NCBI RefSeq assembly: GCF_014851685.1
Contig: NZ_JACVAC010000013.1
Location: forward strand, 109,209 to 173,208
DNA: 64,000 bases
Direction of reading: 5' to 3'
DNA from: Pseudomonas sp. PDM05
Lineage (GTDB): Bacteria > Pseudomonadota > Gammaproteobacteria > Pseudomonadales > Pseudomonadaceae
Below are positions 1 to 7,963 of the stretch, piece after piece. Position numbers and translations under genes: made by a program. Positions within the stretch are counted from its first letter, which is position 1, and every line of letters begins with the position of its first letter. Under the pieces are notes generated by a model. That model did no database searches, was not told the DNA's origin, and worked only from the letters and a program-made list of their open reading frames with translations.

Positions 1-1
1 G

Positions 2-3000
2 GTGGACCCGCAACTGGCGCTGTCGCGCTCCTATGCCAATGACCAGCCGGTGCTGGCGACCCGCAGCGCAGACACCCAGGGTTTGAGTGCCGACCTGGCC
101 GGCAAGCGCGTGGCCATGCTGTATCACTATATGCAGCCCGAGGCGGTACAGAAATTTTACCCCCGCGCCCATTTGCTGCTCTACGCCTCGTCCTTTGAGG
201 CGCTGGGGGCAGTCGCGTTCGAGCAGGCGGATGTGTACCTGGGCGACGCGATCAGCACGCGTTACCTGATCAATAAAAACCACCTGAATAACGTGCGCAT
301 GGCGGATTTTTCCGCCCTGGAAGTCAACCCTTTCGCGTTTGCGGTCACCCGGGGTGATGATCGATTGCTACGTATCCTCAATGCCGCGTTGGCGGCCGTG
401 CCGGTGACCACGCAGATGGAAATCCTGCGGCGTTGGAGCGCCGGTGGCGGCGGGGCCATGGAAGTTGACCGGCTGCGCCTGAGTGAACGCGAGCAACGTT
501 GGCTGGAGAAACACCCGCGGGTGAAAGTGGCCGCTCTGGATAAGTTTCTGCCACTGTCATTTTTCAACGAGCAGGGGCAGCTCGAGGGTTTGAGTGCCGA
601 GGTACTGTCGCGGATCAGCTTGCGTACGGGGCTGAAATTCGACGTGGTAAAGGGCAACTCACTGCCTCGCCAAATCGACGAAGCCAGTGCGGGCAGTGTC
701 GATATGCTCGCGGTCGTCACCCCCAGCAATGAACGCGCTGACAAGATCCGTTTTACCCGGCCCTACCTGAGCAGTCCCTATGTGCTCGTCAGCCGCATTG
801 AGGGCAATAGCCCGATCACGCTGGAAGATATGCACGGCAAGCGCCTGGCCTTTATCGGTGGCAACAGCCTGGGCGAGCGAATTGCCCGCGACTATCCCGG
901 CATCGTCTTTGTTGATACCGAAAGCCCTGAGCAAGCCATGGCGATGGTGGCCAGTGGCAACGTCGACGCGACCGTGCTGTCGCTCCTCAGTGCGCGCTAC
1001 ATGATTGCCCGCTATTACCGCGATCGTTTGAGGGTGACCAGCACTGTCGGCACGGAACCGGCACGTGTGACGTTTGGCGTCAACCGCAGCCAGTTGGAGT
1101 TGTACTCGATCCTGGACAAGGCACTGTTGAGCATCACGCCCGAAGAAATGGACGAACTGAGCAACCACTGGCGCAATGAGGTGATCATCCAGGACAGCTA
1201 TTGGCTGCGGCATCGCAACGCAATTCTGCAAGGGTTCGGCCTCGCGGCGCTGTTGTTGCTGATTACCCTGGGCTGGGCGATCTACCTGCGTAACCTGATT
1301 CGCCGAAGGGCCCAGGCGGAGCGGGCGCTGAGTGATCAGATGCGCTTTATGAGTGTGCTGATCGACGGCACGCCGCACCCGATTTATGTGCGTGATCGCC
1401 AGGGCCGCTTGATGGCCTGCAACAACGCCTACCTCGATGTGTTCGGCTTCAAGCTCGAGGATGTGATCGGCAAGACTGTCGTGGAAACCGACACCGGCAA
1501 CCCGCCGCAAGCCCAGTCGTTTCATGAGGACTACCTGCAGTTGATGGCCCGGGGCGAGCCGCAGATTCATGACCGGATACTTCGGTTGCCCTCGGGGGAT
1601 GTCCTGACGATCTACCAGTGGATGCTGCCGTACCGCGATGGCAACGATAAGGTCGTGGGCATGATCGCTGGCTGGGTGGATGTGAGCGAGCGCCAGCGCC
1701 TGTTGGGCCAATTGCAGGACGCCAAGGACGAGGCCGACGCCGCCAACCGCGCCAAGACGACTTTTCTGGCGACCATGAGCCATGAGATCCGCACGCCAAT
1801 GAACGCCGTGATCGGCATGATCGAGTTGGCGTTGAAAAACGCCGAGCAGGGCCGGGCTGATCGTGATGCGCTGGAGGTTGCCTCGGTGGCGTCCCACGGC
1901 ATGTTGGAGTTGATCGGCGATATTCTCGACATTGCCCGGATTGAATCCGGGCATCTTTCTCTGGCGTTGGAACCGGCCAACCTGCGCGACCTGTTGATGT
2001 CCGTGGCGCGGGTATTCGAGGGCTTGGCGCGGGCCAAGGGCCTGGCGCTGCAGGTTGAACTGGACCCATCGATTGATCGCCCGGTGCTGATCGATCCCCT
2101 GCGTTTCAAGCAGGTGGTGTCCAACCTGCTGAGTAATGCCATCAAGTTCACCGCCAGCGGCCAGGTGTTGCTCGGTGCGCAAGGGGAGGTGACGGCTGAC
2201 CAACTGATATTGCGGCTGTGGGTGCTGGACACCGGGGTCGGTATCAGCGCTGAAGATCAGCAGCGGCTATTCAACCCGTTTATCCAGGGCAGCAACAACG
2301 AGCAATCGGTGCGCAGCGGTTCCGGCCTGGGTTTGGTGATCAGCCGCAACTTGTGCGAAATGCTGGGGGGGCAGTTGCAGTTGAGCAGTGTGCTGGGGCA
2401 GGGCACGCGGATTGATGTGCGAATGCAACTGGACCTGGCAGCGGCGTCAGCGCTCGAGACGGGAGCAGCGGTTGCACACACTCCACCCGCCCGGGCATTG
2501 AACATCCTGGTAGTGGATGACTATCCGGCCAACCGCTTGTTGTTGGCGCGACAGTTGAGCTTCCTGGGGCACCGAATCACCACCGCCGAAGACGGTGTTC
2601 AGGGGCTGGCGCTTTGGCAGTCGGGGGATTTTGATGGTGTCATCACCGATTGCAATATGCCGCTCAAAAACGGCTACCAGCTGGCGCAGGATATTCGTGC
2701 TCAAGAGCAGGCACGGGGGCTGGTGCCGTGTTTACTCCTGGGGTTTACGGCCAATGCGCAGCCGGAAGAAACCGAGCGCTGCCGGCAAGCGGGAATGGAT
2801 GGCTGCCTGTTCAAACCCACCGGGCTGGATGACTTGCGAGCGGCGTTGGCCTCGCGGGTGGCGAGCGTCGCTGCGGCGAATGCCGTCGAGGCGTATGACT
2901 TGAGCGCGCTGATCGCATTGACGGAAAATGATCGCGGCGCTCTCAAGGAATTGTTGACGCCGCTGCTCGACAGCCTGGAAGCGGATCGCGCGTTATTGCC

Positions 3001-3226
3001 GACGCTGCGACAAGAGGCCGACTTTGCCAGGTTGCACGACGTTGCGCATCGGGCCAAGGGCGGAGCGCGCATGGTCAAGGCGCAGGCGCTGATCAGCTGT
3101 TGTGAAACGCTGGAAGCGGTGTGTGAAGCCAAGGACAAGACGGCCCTGGGGGCGGCGGTTGACGCGGTGAGTGACGCTTGCGCTGATCTGCAGCAGAGAT
3201 TGAGCGTTTATTGCAATCAACCTTGA
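2..3226 (+). CDS. BvgS-like hybrid sensor histidine kinase, 5' end missing
   Basis: The reading frame is open from the first bases, so the true N-terminus lies outside the window. Order of parts: the end of one periplasmic SBP_bac_3-type domain (about residues 1-150), a second such domain (about 175-395), one membrane helix (about 408-430), a PAS domain (about 445-560), a short coiled coil, HisKA with the phospho-His in TMSHEIRTP (about residue 595), HATPase_c (NLLSNAIKFT, DTGVGIS, GSGLGLVIS), a receiver (VVDDY; acceptor Asp near 882 in ITDCNMP) and a C-terminal HPt (AHRAKGG, near 1015). This is the BvgS/EvgS architecture, a four-step His-Asp-His-Asp phosphorelay at the inner membrane that senses small solutes in the periplasm. 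The cognate ligand and response regulator cannot be read from the sequence. The atypical receiver protein downstream could be a partner. Confidence 0.9.
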   Translation: MDPQLALSRSYANDQPVLATRSADTQGLSADLAGKRVAMLYHYMQPEAVQKFYPRAHLLLYASSFEALGAVAFEQADVYLGDAISTRYLINKNHLNNVRMADFSALEVNPFAFAVTRGDDRLLRILNAALAAVPVTTQMEILRRWSAGGGGAMEVDRLRLSEREQRWLEKHPRVKVAALDKFLPLSFFNEQGQLEGLSAEVLSRISLRTGLKFDVVKGNSLPRQIDEASAGSVDMLAVVTPSNERADKIRFTRPYLSSPYVLVSRIEGNSPITLEDMHGKRLAFIGGNSLGERIARDYPGIVFVDTESPEQAMAMVASGNVDATVLSLLSARYMIARYYRDRLRVTSTVGTEPARVTFGVNRSQLELYSILDKALLSITPEEMDELSNHWRNEVIIQDSYWLRHRNAILQGFGLAALLLLITLGWAIYLRNLIRRRAQAERALSDQMRFMSVLIDGTPHPIYVRDRQGRLMACNNAYLDVFGFKLEDVIGKTVVETDTGNPPQAQSFHEDYLQLMARGEPQIHDRILRLPSGDVLTIYQWMLPYRDGNDKVVGMIAGWVDVSERQRLLGQLQDAKDEADAANRAKTTFLATMSHEIRTPMNAVIGMIELALKNAEQGRADRDALEVASVASHGMLELIGDILDIARIESGHLSLALEPANLRDLLMSVARVFEGLARAKGLALQVELDPSIDRPVLIDPLRFKQVVSNLLSNAIKFTASGQVLLGAQGEVTADQLILRLWVLDTGVGISAEDQQRLFNPFIQGSNNEQSVRSGSGLGLVISRNLCEMLGGQLQLSSVLGQGTRIDVRMQLDLAAASALETGAAVAHTPPARALNILVVDDYPANRLLLARQLSFLGHRITTAEDGVQGLALWQSGDFDGVITDCNMPLKNGYQLAQDIRAQEQARGLVPCLLLGFTANAQPEETERCRQAGMDGCLFKPTGLDDLRAALASRVASVAAANAVEAYDLSALIALTENDRGALKELLTPLLDSLEADRALLPTLRQEADFARLHDVAHRAKGGARMVKAQALISCCETLEAVCEAKDKTALGAAVDAVSDACADLQQRLSVYCNQP

Positions 3227-3350
3227 GTACCGTTCGGTGGGTTTGGGAGAACTCCTACGCGAAGGGGGAACAAGCCTGATTTTGTCTTCGGAAGATGTCT
3301 GGAAAATGGGCGGCGCTCACTGACGAGCGCTGCCTGCCCAGGGGTTTGCC

Positions 3351-3773
3351 ATGCCGAACAAAGCACTAACCATCCTGATTGCCGATGAACAGCACCTGCA
3401 GCGGCTGCACATCGAAAAAATGCTCAACCAACTGGGGTATCACCGGATAGTGCCGGTGCAGACCTTCGATGAAGTCCAGATCCTCACTGCCATCCCGGCG
3501 AAGCCGTTTGATGTGCTGATCATCAACGCGGGGCTCGCGGCCCAGGCCAGCGGGCCGCAGCTTCAGGTACGTCATGTGCTGGTCTACGACCACCTGGACC
3601 TTGGCCAACCTGCTGGTATTGCCCCAGCGGTGCTCGTGCGTTTGCCGGGGGTGCCGGACCACGTCAACCTTGAACACTTCATGGACATCATCGACCCCCC
3701 GACGGCGGCCCGTGGCTTGCGCGTGTTGCCATGGCTGCGTGAATTATCCCGTACGCCGGCGACCGGGGTTTAA
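3351..3773 (+). CDS. Degenerate receiver-domain (pseudo-receiver) protein
   Basis: A 140-residue protein starting at an ATG 124 bases after the hybrid kinase. The N-terminal pattern (LTILIADEQ, then a helix, then FDVLIINAG) matches a CheY-like receiver: Asp12/Glu13 would be the acidic pocket. The position expected to hold the phospho-accepting Asp is Asn59, and the C-terminal half lacks a clear T/S...K signature. It is therefore probably not phosphorylated in the normal way. The gene is convergent with the aldo/keto reductase and their stop codons overlap by 3 bases. It may act as a stand-alone partner or modulator of the kinase upstream; that is inference from position only. Confidence 0.6.
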   Translation: MPNKALTILIADEQHLQRLHIEKMLNQLGYHRIVPVQTFDEVQILTAIPAKPFDVLIINAGLAAQASGPQLQVRHVLVYDHLDLGQPAGIAPAVLVRLPGVPDHVNLEHFMDIIDPPTAARGLRVLPWLRELSRTPATGV

Positions 3774-4588
3774 TCCCATTTCGGCGCGATACCCTTGGGG
3801 CTGGTCAAGCGATGGCCACGCTCCAGGCCGGCAATCTGTGCCATGTCGGCGGCGCTCAAGGTCAGCTCCAGGGCCTTGAGGTTGCTTTCCAGGTTGGCGC
3901 GCTTGGTTGACGACGGGATCACTGCGTAACCCAATTGCATGGCCCAGGCCAGGGTGACCTGGGCTGCCGTGGCCTGATGGCGTTCGGCGATCTGTTGGAT
4001 GACCGGGTCTTTCAGTACTTCACCATAGGCCAGGGTCATGTACGAAGTGATCTGAATGCCGTTGGCGCTGGCGAAATCCACCACTTTGCGGTTTTGCAGG
4101 TAGGGGTGAAGCTCGATCTGGTTGGTGGCGATGTGTTCGGCGCCAACCGCGGCAATCGCCTGTTTCATCAGCTCGACAGTGAAGTTGGAAATGCCGATAT
4201 GGCGCGTCAGCCCCAGGCGCTTGGCCTCCAGCAACTGGCCCATGAATTCGGCGACGGGTACTTGGTCTTCCGGCGACGGCCAGTGGATCAGGGTCAGGTC
4301 CAGGTGGTCGGTCTGCAGTTTGCGCAGGCTTTCGCGCAGGCTTGGAATCAGTTGGCCTTCAGCGAAATTGGCAATCCAGATCTTGCTGGTGATGAACAGT
4401 TCATCACGCGGGATACCGCTGTCGGCAATCGCCTGGCCGACGTCGGCTTCGTTTTCGTAGATCTGCGCGGTGTCGATCACGCGGTAGCCCAGCTCCAGGC
4501 CGGTGCTCACGGAGTCGATCACCACCTTGCCTTGCAGGCGGAAGGTGCCAAGGCCGAAGGCCGGAACGGTTTGGGTAGGGACAGACAT
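3770..4588 (-). CDS. dkgB: Aldo/keto reductase (2,5-diketo-D-gluconate reductase B-like)
   Basis: A 272-residue NADPH-dependent aldo/keto reductase of the DkgA/DkgB group, cytosolic, reducing aldehydes and ketones such as 2,5-diketogluconate or methylglyoxal. The catalytic tetrad is visible: Asp and Tyr in DTAQIYENE, Lys in TSKIW, His in LIHWPSP. The nucleotide-binding C-terminus (IPSSTKRANLESNLKAL) is present. The length fits DkgB (about 267). The ATG is preceded by a purine-rich AGGAG at a good distance. It is transcribed alone, convergent with the receiver-like gene. The exact substrate is not set by sequence, so the symbol is a family-level assignment. Confidence 0.85.
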   Translation of the reverse strand: MSVPTQTVPAFGLGTFRLQGKVVIDSVSTGLELGYRVIDTAQIYENEADVGQAIADSGIPRDELFITSKIWIANFAEGQLIPSLRESLRKLQTDHLDLTLIHWPSPEDQVPVAEFMGQLLEAKRLGLTRHIGISNFTVELMKQAIAAVGAEHIATNQIELHPYLQNRKVVDFASANGIQITSYMTLAYGEVLKDPVIQQIAERHQATAAQVTLAWAMQLGYAVIPSSTKRANLESNLKALELTLSAADMAQIAGLERGHRLTSPKGIAPKWD

Positions 4589-4695
4589 CAGTAACTCCTG
4601 AAGGGGGTGAACAGTAGCGTCGAGTATCTGCTGCTCACGCCTTCGGAAAAACCGTCGAATCTGAAAAGGAGTCTTTACCGCAGGTCACGAATCCG

Positions 4696-4724
4696 ACCGT
4701 GGGAGGGGGCGCCCTCCCATCGGT
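4696..4724 (-). terminator. Hairpin downstream of the DAHP synthase gene
   Basis: Two nested perfect arms (ACCG/CGGT outside, GGGAGGG/CCCTCCC inside, 4-base loop) lie just after the DAHP synthase stop. There is no U-run on either side, so it may be a 3' stabilising hairpin or a Rho-assisted end rather than a classical intrinsic terminator. Confidence 0.35.
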
Positions 4725-4737
4725 TGGCCGTCGTCTC

Positions 4738-5817
4738 TCAGTCGGTTCTGTTTTGCATGCGCAAACGCTCGGCCGCACTGCGCAACAGTTGCTCGGTGCC
4801 GTCCCAACCCAGGCAACCATCGGTCACCGATACGCCGTACTTCATCGACGCGCTCAGCGGCTGGCAGCCTTCGAACAGATGGCTTTCGAGCATCATGCCC
4901 ACCAGCGAGGTATCGCCCTGCAGGCGTTGTTCCAGCACCTCATTGAACACCGCCGGCTGGCGTAGCGGGTCTTTGCCGCTGTTGGCGTGGCTGCAATCGA
5001 CCATGATCCGCGCCGCCACCTTGGACTTGGCCAGGTCGTGCTTCACCTGCGCGACGCTTTGCACATCGTAGTTCGGCCCACGGTGACCGCCGCGCAGCAC
5101 CAGATGGGTATCGGGGTTGCCTGGGGTCTGGATGATCGCCGGGTGGCCCTGGCTGTCGACGCCGAAATGGCGGTGCGGGTGGGACGCCGAGCGCATCGCA
5201 TCACAGGCAATCGCGACGCCGCCGTCGGTGCCGTTCTTGAAGCCCACGGGCATGCCCAGGCCGCTGGCCATTTCACGGTGGATCTGCGACTCGGTGGTGC
5301 GCGCACCAATCGCGACCCAACTGAGCAGGTCATCAAAGTAGCCGGCGGCCATGGGTTGCAGCAGCTCGGTGGCCACCGGCAGGCCCAGGCGCAACATTTC
5401 GCGCATCAGCTGGCGGGACAGGGTGAGGCCAGCGGCCATGTCATCGCTGCCATCCAGGTGCGGGTCGTAGGCCAGGCCTTTCCAGCCGATGGTGGTGCGC
5501 GGTTTTTCGACGTAGGCACGGATCACCAGCAGCATCTGGTCGCTGACATCCAAGGCCAGTTTCTTCAGGTTGCGAGCGTATTCCATGGCCGATTCAGGGT
5601 CGTGGATCGAGCACGGGCCGACAATCACCAACAAGCGTGAGTCTTCGCCATTGAGGATGGCGCGCACGGCTTGGCGATGGTTGTGGACTTGTTCGTTGAG
5701 GAACGGACTGAGGGGCAACTGATGCTTGAGCTCAAGGGAGCTGGGCAGGCGCAGGGTCAGGGCTTCATTGGCGCTGGAAAGATCGGTGACAGGCAAAGCG
5801 GCGGTGGCAGAGTTCAT
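4738..5817 (-). CDS. aroF: Class I 3-deoxy-7-phosphoheptulonate (DAHP) synthase
   Basis: A 359-residue enzyme of the AroF/AroG/AroH class I family. It condenses phosphoenolpyruvate and erythrose-4-phosphate, the first committed step of the shikimate pathway. Family motifs include VIVGPCSIHD, EKPRTTIGWKG, GARTTESQ, GFKNGTDG, LRGGHRGPNYD and MVDCSHANSGK (metal and phosphate ligands). I place the start at the ATG at 5817, preceded by AGGAAG eight bases upstream; a TTG two codons upstream is possible. The long leader upstream encodes two small peptides and a terminator, which points to control by aromatic amino acid supply. Which amino acid inhibits the enzyme cannot be told from sequence by eye. 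Confidence 0.93.
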   Translation of the reverse strand: MNSATAALPVTDLSSANEALTLRLPSSLELKHQLPLSPFLNEQVHNHRQAVRAILNGEDSRLLVIVGPCSIHDPESAMEYARNLKKLALDVSDQMLLVIRAYVEKPRTTIGWKGLAYDPHLDGSDDMAAGLTLSRQLMREMLRLGLPVATELLQPMAAGYFDDLLSWVAIGARTTESQIHREMASGLGMPVGFKNGTDGGVAIACDAMRSASHPHRHFGVDSQGHPAIIQTPGNPDTHLVLRGGHRGPNYDVQSVAQVKHDLAKSKVAARIMVDCSHANSGKDPLRQPAVFNEVLEQRLQGDTSLVGMMLESHLFEGCQPLSASMKYGVSVTDGCLGWDGTEQLLRSAAERLRMQNRTD

Positions 5818-5835
5818 ATTCAAGGCTTCCTGGGC

Positions 5836-5861
5836 AAGCGGCGGGTTATTCCCGCACGCTT
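5836..5861 (-). promoter_or_regulatory. Hairpin just upstream of the DAHP synthase RBS
   Basis: On the minus strand, AAGCG-t-GCGGG-AATAA-CCCGC-CGCTT folds into a near-perfect 10-bp stem with a 5-base loop. It begins a few bases after the stop of the Tyr-rich small ORF and ends just before the AGGAAG ribosome binding site. It has no U-run, so if it regulates, translation initiation or mRNA stability is more likely than termination. Confidence 0.5.
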
Positions 5862-5865
5862 GGCC

Positions 5866-6018
5866 CTACTGGGGTGTTCGACAATTGGCCGTATCGGCTA
5901 CGTGTGTTGGCTTGCCACCAATAGGTGACCGATCGGAGGCGGCAGGCTGTCCCGAACGGAGCTTGCTAAATCGCCATGCAGTGGAAGTGTCGTAGCGGTA
6001 ATAGGTGGCGTAGTTCAT
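5866..6018 (-). CDS. Tyr-rich small ORF in the DAHP synthase leader
   Basis: A 50-residue ORF between the attenuator terminator and the DAHP synthase gene. Its first nine residues contain four tyrosines (MNYATYYRY), followed by one Trp and one Phe. A purine-rich AAGGACAC lies just upstream of the ATG. Its stop is close to the hairpin that precedes the aroF ribosome binding site. The placement of Tyr codons suggests a second leader peptide that senses Tyr-tRNA charging and acts on translation or stability of the downstream gene. No characterised family is recognised. It could instead be a separate microprotein. Confidence 0.55.
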   Translation of the reverse strand: MNYATYYRYDTSTAWRFSKLRSGQPAASDRSPIGGKPTHVADTANCRTPQ

Positions 6019-6062
6019 GTCGTGTGTCCTTTAAGTGTTCTTGCTGAATTTATAAGGGCCTG

Positions 6063-6100
6063 AAAAACAAAACCCCCGATCGGGGAGCCGACCGGGGGTT
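6063..6100 (-). terminator. Intrinsic terminator (attenuator) ahead of the DAHP synthase gene
   Basis: On the minus strand AACCCCCGGTCGG pairs with CCGATCGGGGGTT (13 bp, one G-U) around a CTCC loop, followed by TTGTTTTT. It lies 51 bases after the stop of the aromatic-rich leader peptide and about 250 bases before the aroF start. A GGGGT at 6119-6123 can pair with the ACCCC of the 5' arm and could form a competing antiterminator. Confidence 0.85.
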
Positions 6101-6150
6101 AGATTTCTCTGGTAGGCGACCCCTTGAGTAGTGGGCGCCGATTTCAGGTA

Positions 6151-6285
6151 TCAGGCGCGCCAGTGGCTAAACCAATACCCAAAATAAAAGCTGACAGGTG
6201 CGCTCGAACCGTTCACGCGGGTAGCCGACACCAGGCGCGGGGCGCTGGCAGCAAGGCAAACCTGAGTGTGGGTGAGTTGCAACAT
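6151..6285 (-). CDS. Aromatic-rich leader peptide of the DAHP synthase attenuator
   Basis: A 44-residue peptide with a good ribosome binding site (GGAG, 7 bases before the ATG). Near its C-terminus it carries FYFGYWFSHW: three Phe, two Tyr, two Trp and one His in ten codons. The ORF is followed 51 bases later by a strong intrinsic terminator and then by the DAHP synthase gene on the same strand. This is the standard layout of ribosome-mediated transcription attenuation (compare pheL and trpL): stalling at uncharged aromatic codons would favour an antiterminator. The mix of Phe, Tyr and Trp codons suggests sensing of general aromatic starvation. The function is inferred from arrangement. Confidence 0.75.
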   Translation of the reverse strand: MLQLTHTQVCLAASAPRLVSATRVNGSSAPVSFYFGYWFSHWRA

Positions 6286-6390
6286 GGTGTGTCTCCAAAT
6301 GATGGGGGGAGCTTACTCGAGGCACGCAGGAGGATTCAATCAGTAATTTCTATGGCGCGGGGCTACCCACGGCTATTGGTCGAGATATGC

Positions 6391-6407
6391 TTGTCATACT
6401 TTGACAA
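6391..6407. promoter_or_regulatory. Inverted repeat between the leader peptide and the nitrilase gene
   Basis: TTGTCA-tactt-TGACAA has perfect 6-bp arms. It lies in the divergent region between the aroF leader (minus) and the nitrilase-family gene (plus), 20 bases before the latter's proposed GTG. It is a possible repressor or activator site; no regulator is identified. Confidence 0.35.
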
Positions 6408-6426
6408 TGATTGCCGGGACGCGACC

Positions 6427-7176
6427 GTGACTGCCTTAACCCTTGCTGCTGCTCAATCCCTCTCTATCGCGGGCGACGTGCGGGCCAATCTGCAGCGGCA
6501 CCTGACCTTTATGCGTGTGGCGGCGGAGCACGCCGTGCAGCTGTTGGTGTTTCCGGAGTTGTCGTTGACTGGCTATGAGCCGTGCTTGGCTGCCGAGCTG
6601 GCGATAACACCCGAGGACAAGTTGCTCGCACCGTTGCGTGAGATGGCGCGGGAGCTGCGATTGACCGCCGTGGTGGGGATGCCAATCCGCTTGGCACCTG
6701 AAGCGGGGGTGATGATCGGCGCATTGGTACTGGGGGCGGACGGCTCCCTGGCGGTGTACACCAAACAGCATCTGCACCCAGGCGAAGAAACCGCGTTTAT
6801 TGCGGGGCAGGGCGGTGCGGTTTTGGAGTGGGCGGACGACGGGATTGCGTTGGCAGTTTGTGCAGACTTCTCCCACGCCAGTCATCCGCATGCTGCCGCT
6901 GAAGCGGGGGCGACGGTTTACGCCGCCGGTGTATTGATCAGCGAAGCAGGCTACGCAACGGACAGCACGTTGTTGCAAGGTTATGCCGCCAAACATGGCT
7001 TGCTGGTGTTGATGGCCAATCATGGCGGCCCGTCCGGTGGCTATGTGTGTGCCGGTCGCAGTGCGATCTGGGCCGCTGGTGGTCGTTTGCTTGCTGCTGC
7101 GCCGGGCGTCGGTGACGCGCTGGTGCTTGCCCGGCGTGAGGGCGGGGAATGGGCTGGCCAAGTGGTGGTCGTGTAA
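6427..7176 (+). CDS. Carbon-nitrogen hydrolase (nitrilase superfamily)
   Basis: The protein has 249 residues from a GTG at 6427. The frame is open further upstream, but that stretch overlaps the aroF leader antisense and has no family similarity, while homology to the family begins with LTLAAAQ. The Glu-Lys-Cys triad is visible: Glu in FPELSLTGYEP, Lys in YTKQHLHPGE, Cys in LAVCADFSH. Members are cytosolic amidases or nitrilases acting on small amides. The specific substrate is not recognisable. The stop codon directly abuts the ATG of the GNAT gene, so the two are co-transcribed. Confidence 0.8.
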   Translation: MTALTLAAAQSLSIAGDVRANLQRHLTFMRVAAEHAVQLLVFPELSLTGYEPCLAAELAITPEDKLLAPLREMARELRLTAVVGMPIRLAPEAGVMIGALVLGADGSLAVYTKQHLHPGEETAFIAGQGGAVLEWADDGIALAVCADFSHASHPHAAAEAGATVYAAGVLISEAGYATDSTLLQGYAAKHGLLVLMANHGGPSGGYVCAGRSAIWAAGGRLLAAAPGVGDALVLARREGGEWAGQVVVV

Positions 7177-7608
7177 ATGGCATTCCACCTGCGCGCAGCC
7201 ACAGACCGCGACCTGCCGTTCGCACGAACGCTGACCCATGAGGCCATGGGCCGCTATTACACGCAGTACGGTTTGCTGTGGTCCAACGAGGGGTTTGATA
7301 CGGCTTGGGCCGGCCGGGAAAACTGGCTGATCTGCCGTGACGACAGTGTCCTGGGTTTTATCAGCCTGAGCCGAGACAGCCGGGCACTGTATATCCGCGA
7401 ACTGCATTTGCTCGAAGATTGTCGCCGGCAGGGTGCAGGGAGTTGGGTGCTGGAGCAGATGGCTCTCAAGGCATGCGGGCAGGGTTTGTTGCGTTTGACT
7501 GTGTTCAAGACCAACCCGGCAAGAGGGCTGTATCAGCGCATGGGGCTGAGTATCGTCGGTGAGGAAGACTGCTTTTGGCGCATGGAGCGCACCTGTCGAT
7601 CAAGCTAA
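7177..7608 (+). CDS. GNAT-family N-acetyltransferase
   Basis: A 143-residue protein. The acetyl-CoA pyrophosphate loop is RRQGAGSWVL within a typical beta4-alpha3 (LYIRELHLLEDCRRQGAG), and the C-terminal GLYQRMGLSIVGEED matches the end of the fold. It starts at the base after the hydrolase stop, which implies translational coupling and a possible shared small-molecule substrate. The acceptor is unknown. Confidence 0.8.
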   Translation: MAFHLRAATDRDLPFARTLTHEAMGRYYTQYGLLWSNEGFDTAWAGRENWLICRDDSVLGFISLSRDSRALYIRELHLLEDCRRQGAGSWVLEQMALKACGQGLLRLTVFKTNPARGLYQRMGLSIVGEEDCFWRMERTCRSS

Positions 7609-7642
7609 CCCTGCACTGAATCCTAATAAGCGCATACTGGCT

Positions 7643-7882
7643 TCAGGAGACGATTTCCTGATCGTTGTTTTGGCCATCAGCCTCAGAAAGGATGATCCCT
7701 TCTTTCATGCCCAGAAGGACCGCTACCTTGTGGGCTTCTCCACGTCGTCCCTTTTTGCGCCCAGCGAGCACTTGATAGGTGGTTGCCGGATCAACGCCAT
7801 GTTCTCGGGCGAACGCTTGCACTGACTTTCCTTGGTGTTCTAGCCAGGCCTTGGCTTGTGCAGCAGTACGGATTCCGGGCAT
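7643..7882 (-). CDS. Small phage-type HTH DNA-binding protein
   Basis: A 79-residue protein. The central segment (KSVQAFAREHGVDPATTYQV) reads as a helix-turn-helix, followed by a basic LAGRKKGRRGEAHKVA. Proteins of this type occur beside Cro/CI-like repressors in Pseudomonas prophages and tailocin clusters. It is divergent from the XRE-type gene at 7964, with a palindrome between them, so the pair looks like a Cro/CI-style switch. No phage structural genes follow, so it may be a remnant or a domesticated regulator. Confidence 0.65.
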   Translation of the reverse strand: MPGIRTAAQAKAWLEHQGKSVQAFAREHGVDPATTYQVLAGRKKGRRGEAHKVAVLLGMKEGIILSEADGQNNDQEIVS

Positions 7883-7925
7883 AGTTCAAAACCGTTCAAG
7901 TTTGTTTAATAAAGAGATGATGTGT

Positions 7926-7939
7926 CACCTCTTGAGGTG
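7926..7939. promoter_or_regulatory. Candidate operator between divergent HTH genes
   Basis: CACCTCTTGAGGTG is a 14-bp perfect palindrome between the start of the minus-strand HTH gene (7882) and the plus-strand XRE gene (7964). Its position suits a shared operator for either protein. Confidence 0.5.
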
Positions 7940-7963
7940 TGCAAAATAGGATCATACATCCAA

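Noticed and set aside
659..2203. A 514-codon open frame antisense to the hybrid kinase
   Set aside because: It lies wholly within the kinase coding region, which has intact HisKA and HATPase motifs on the plus strand.
6124..6426. An upstream start for the nitrilase-family gene
   Set aside because: This part of the frame is antisense to the aroF leader peptide and has no family similarity; conserved sequence begins after the GTG at 6427.
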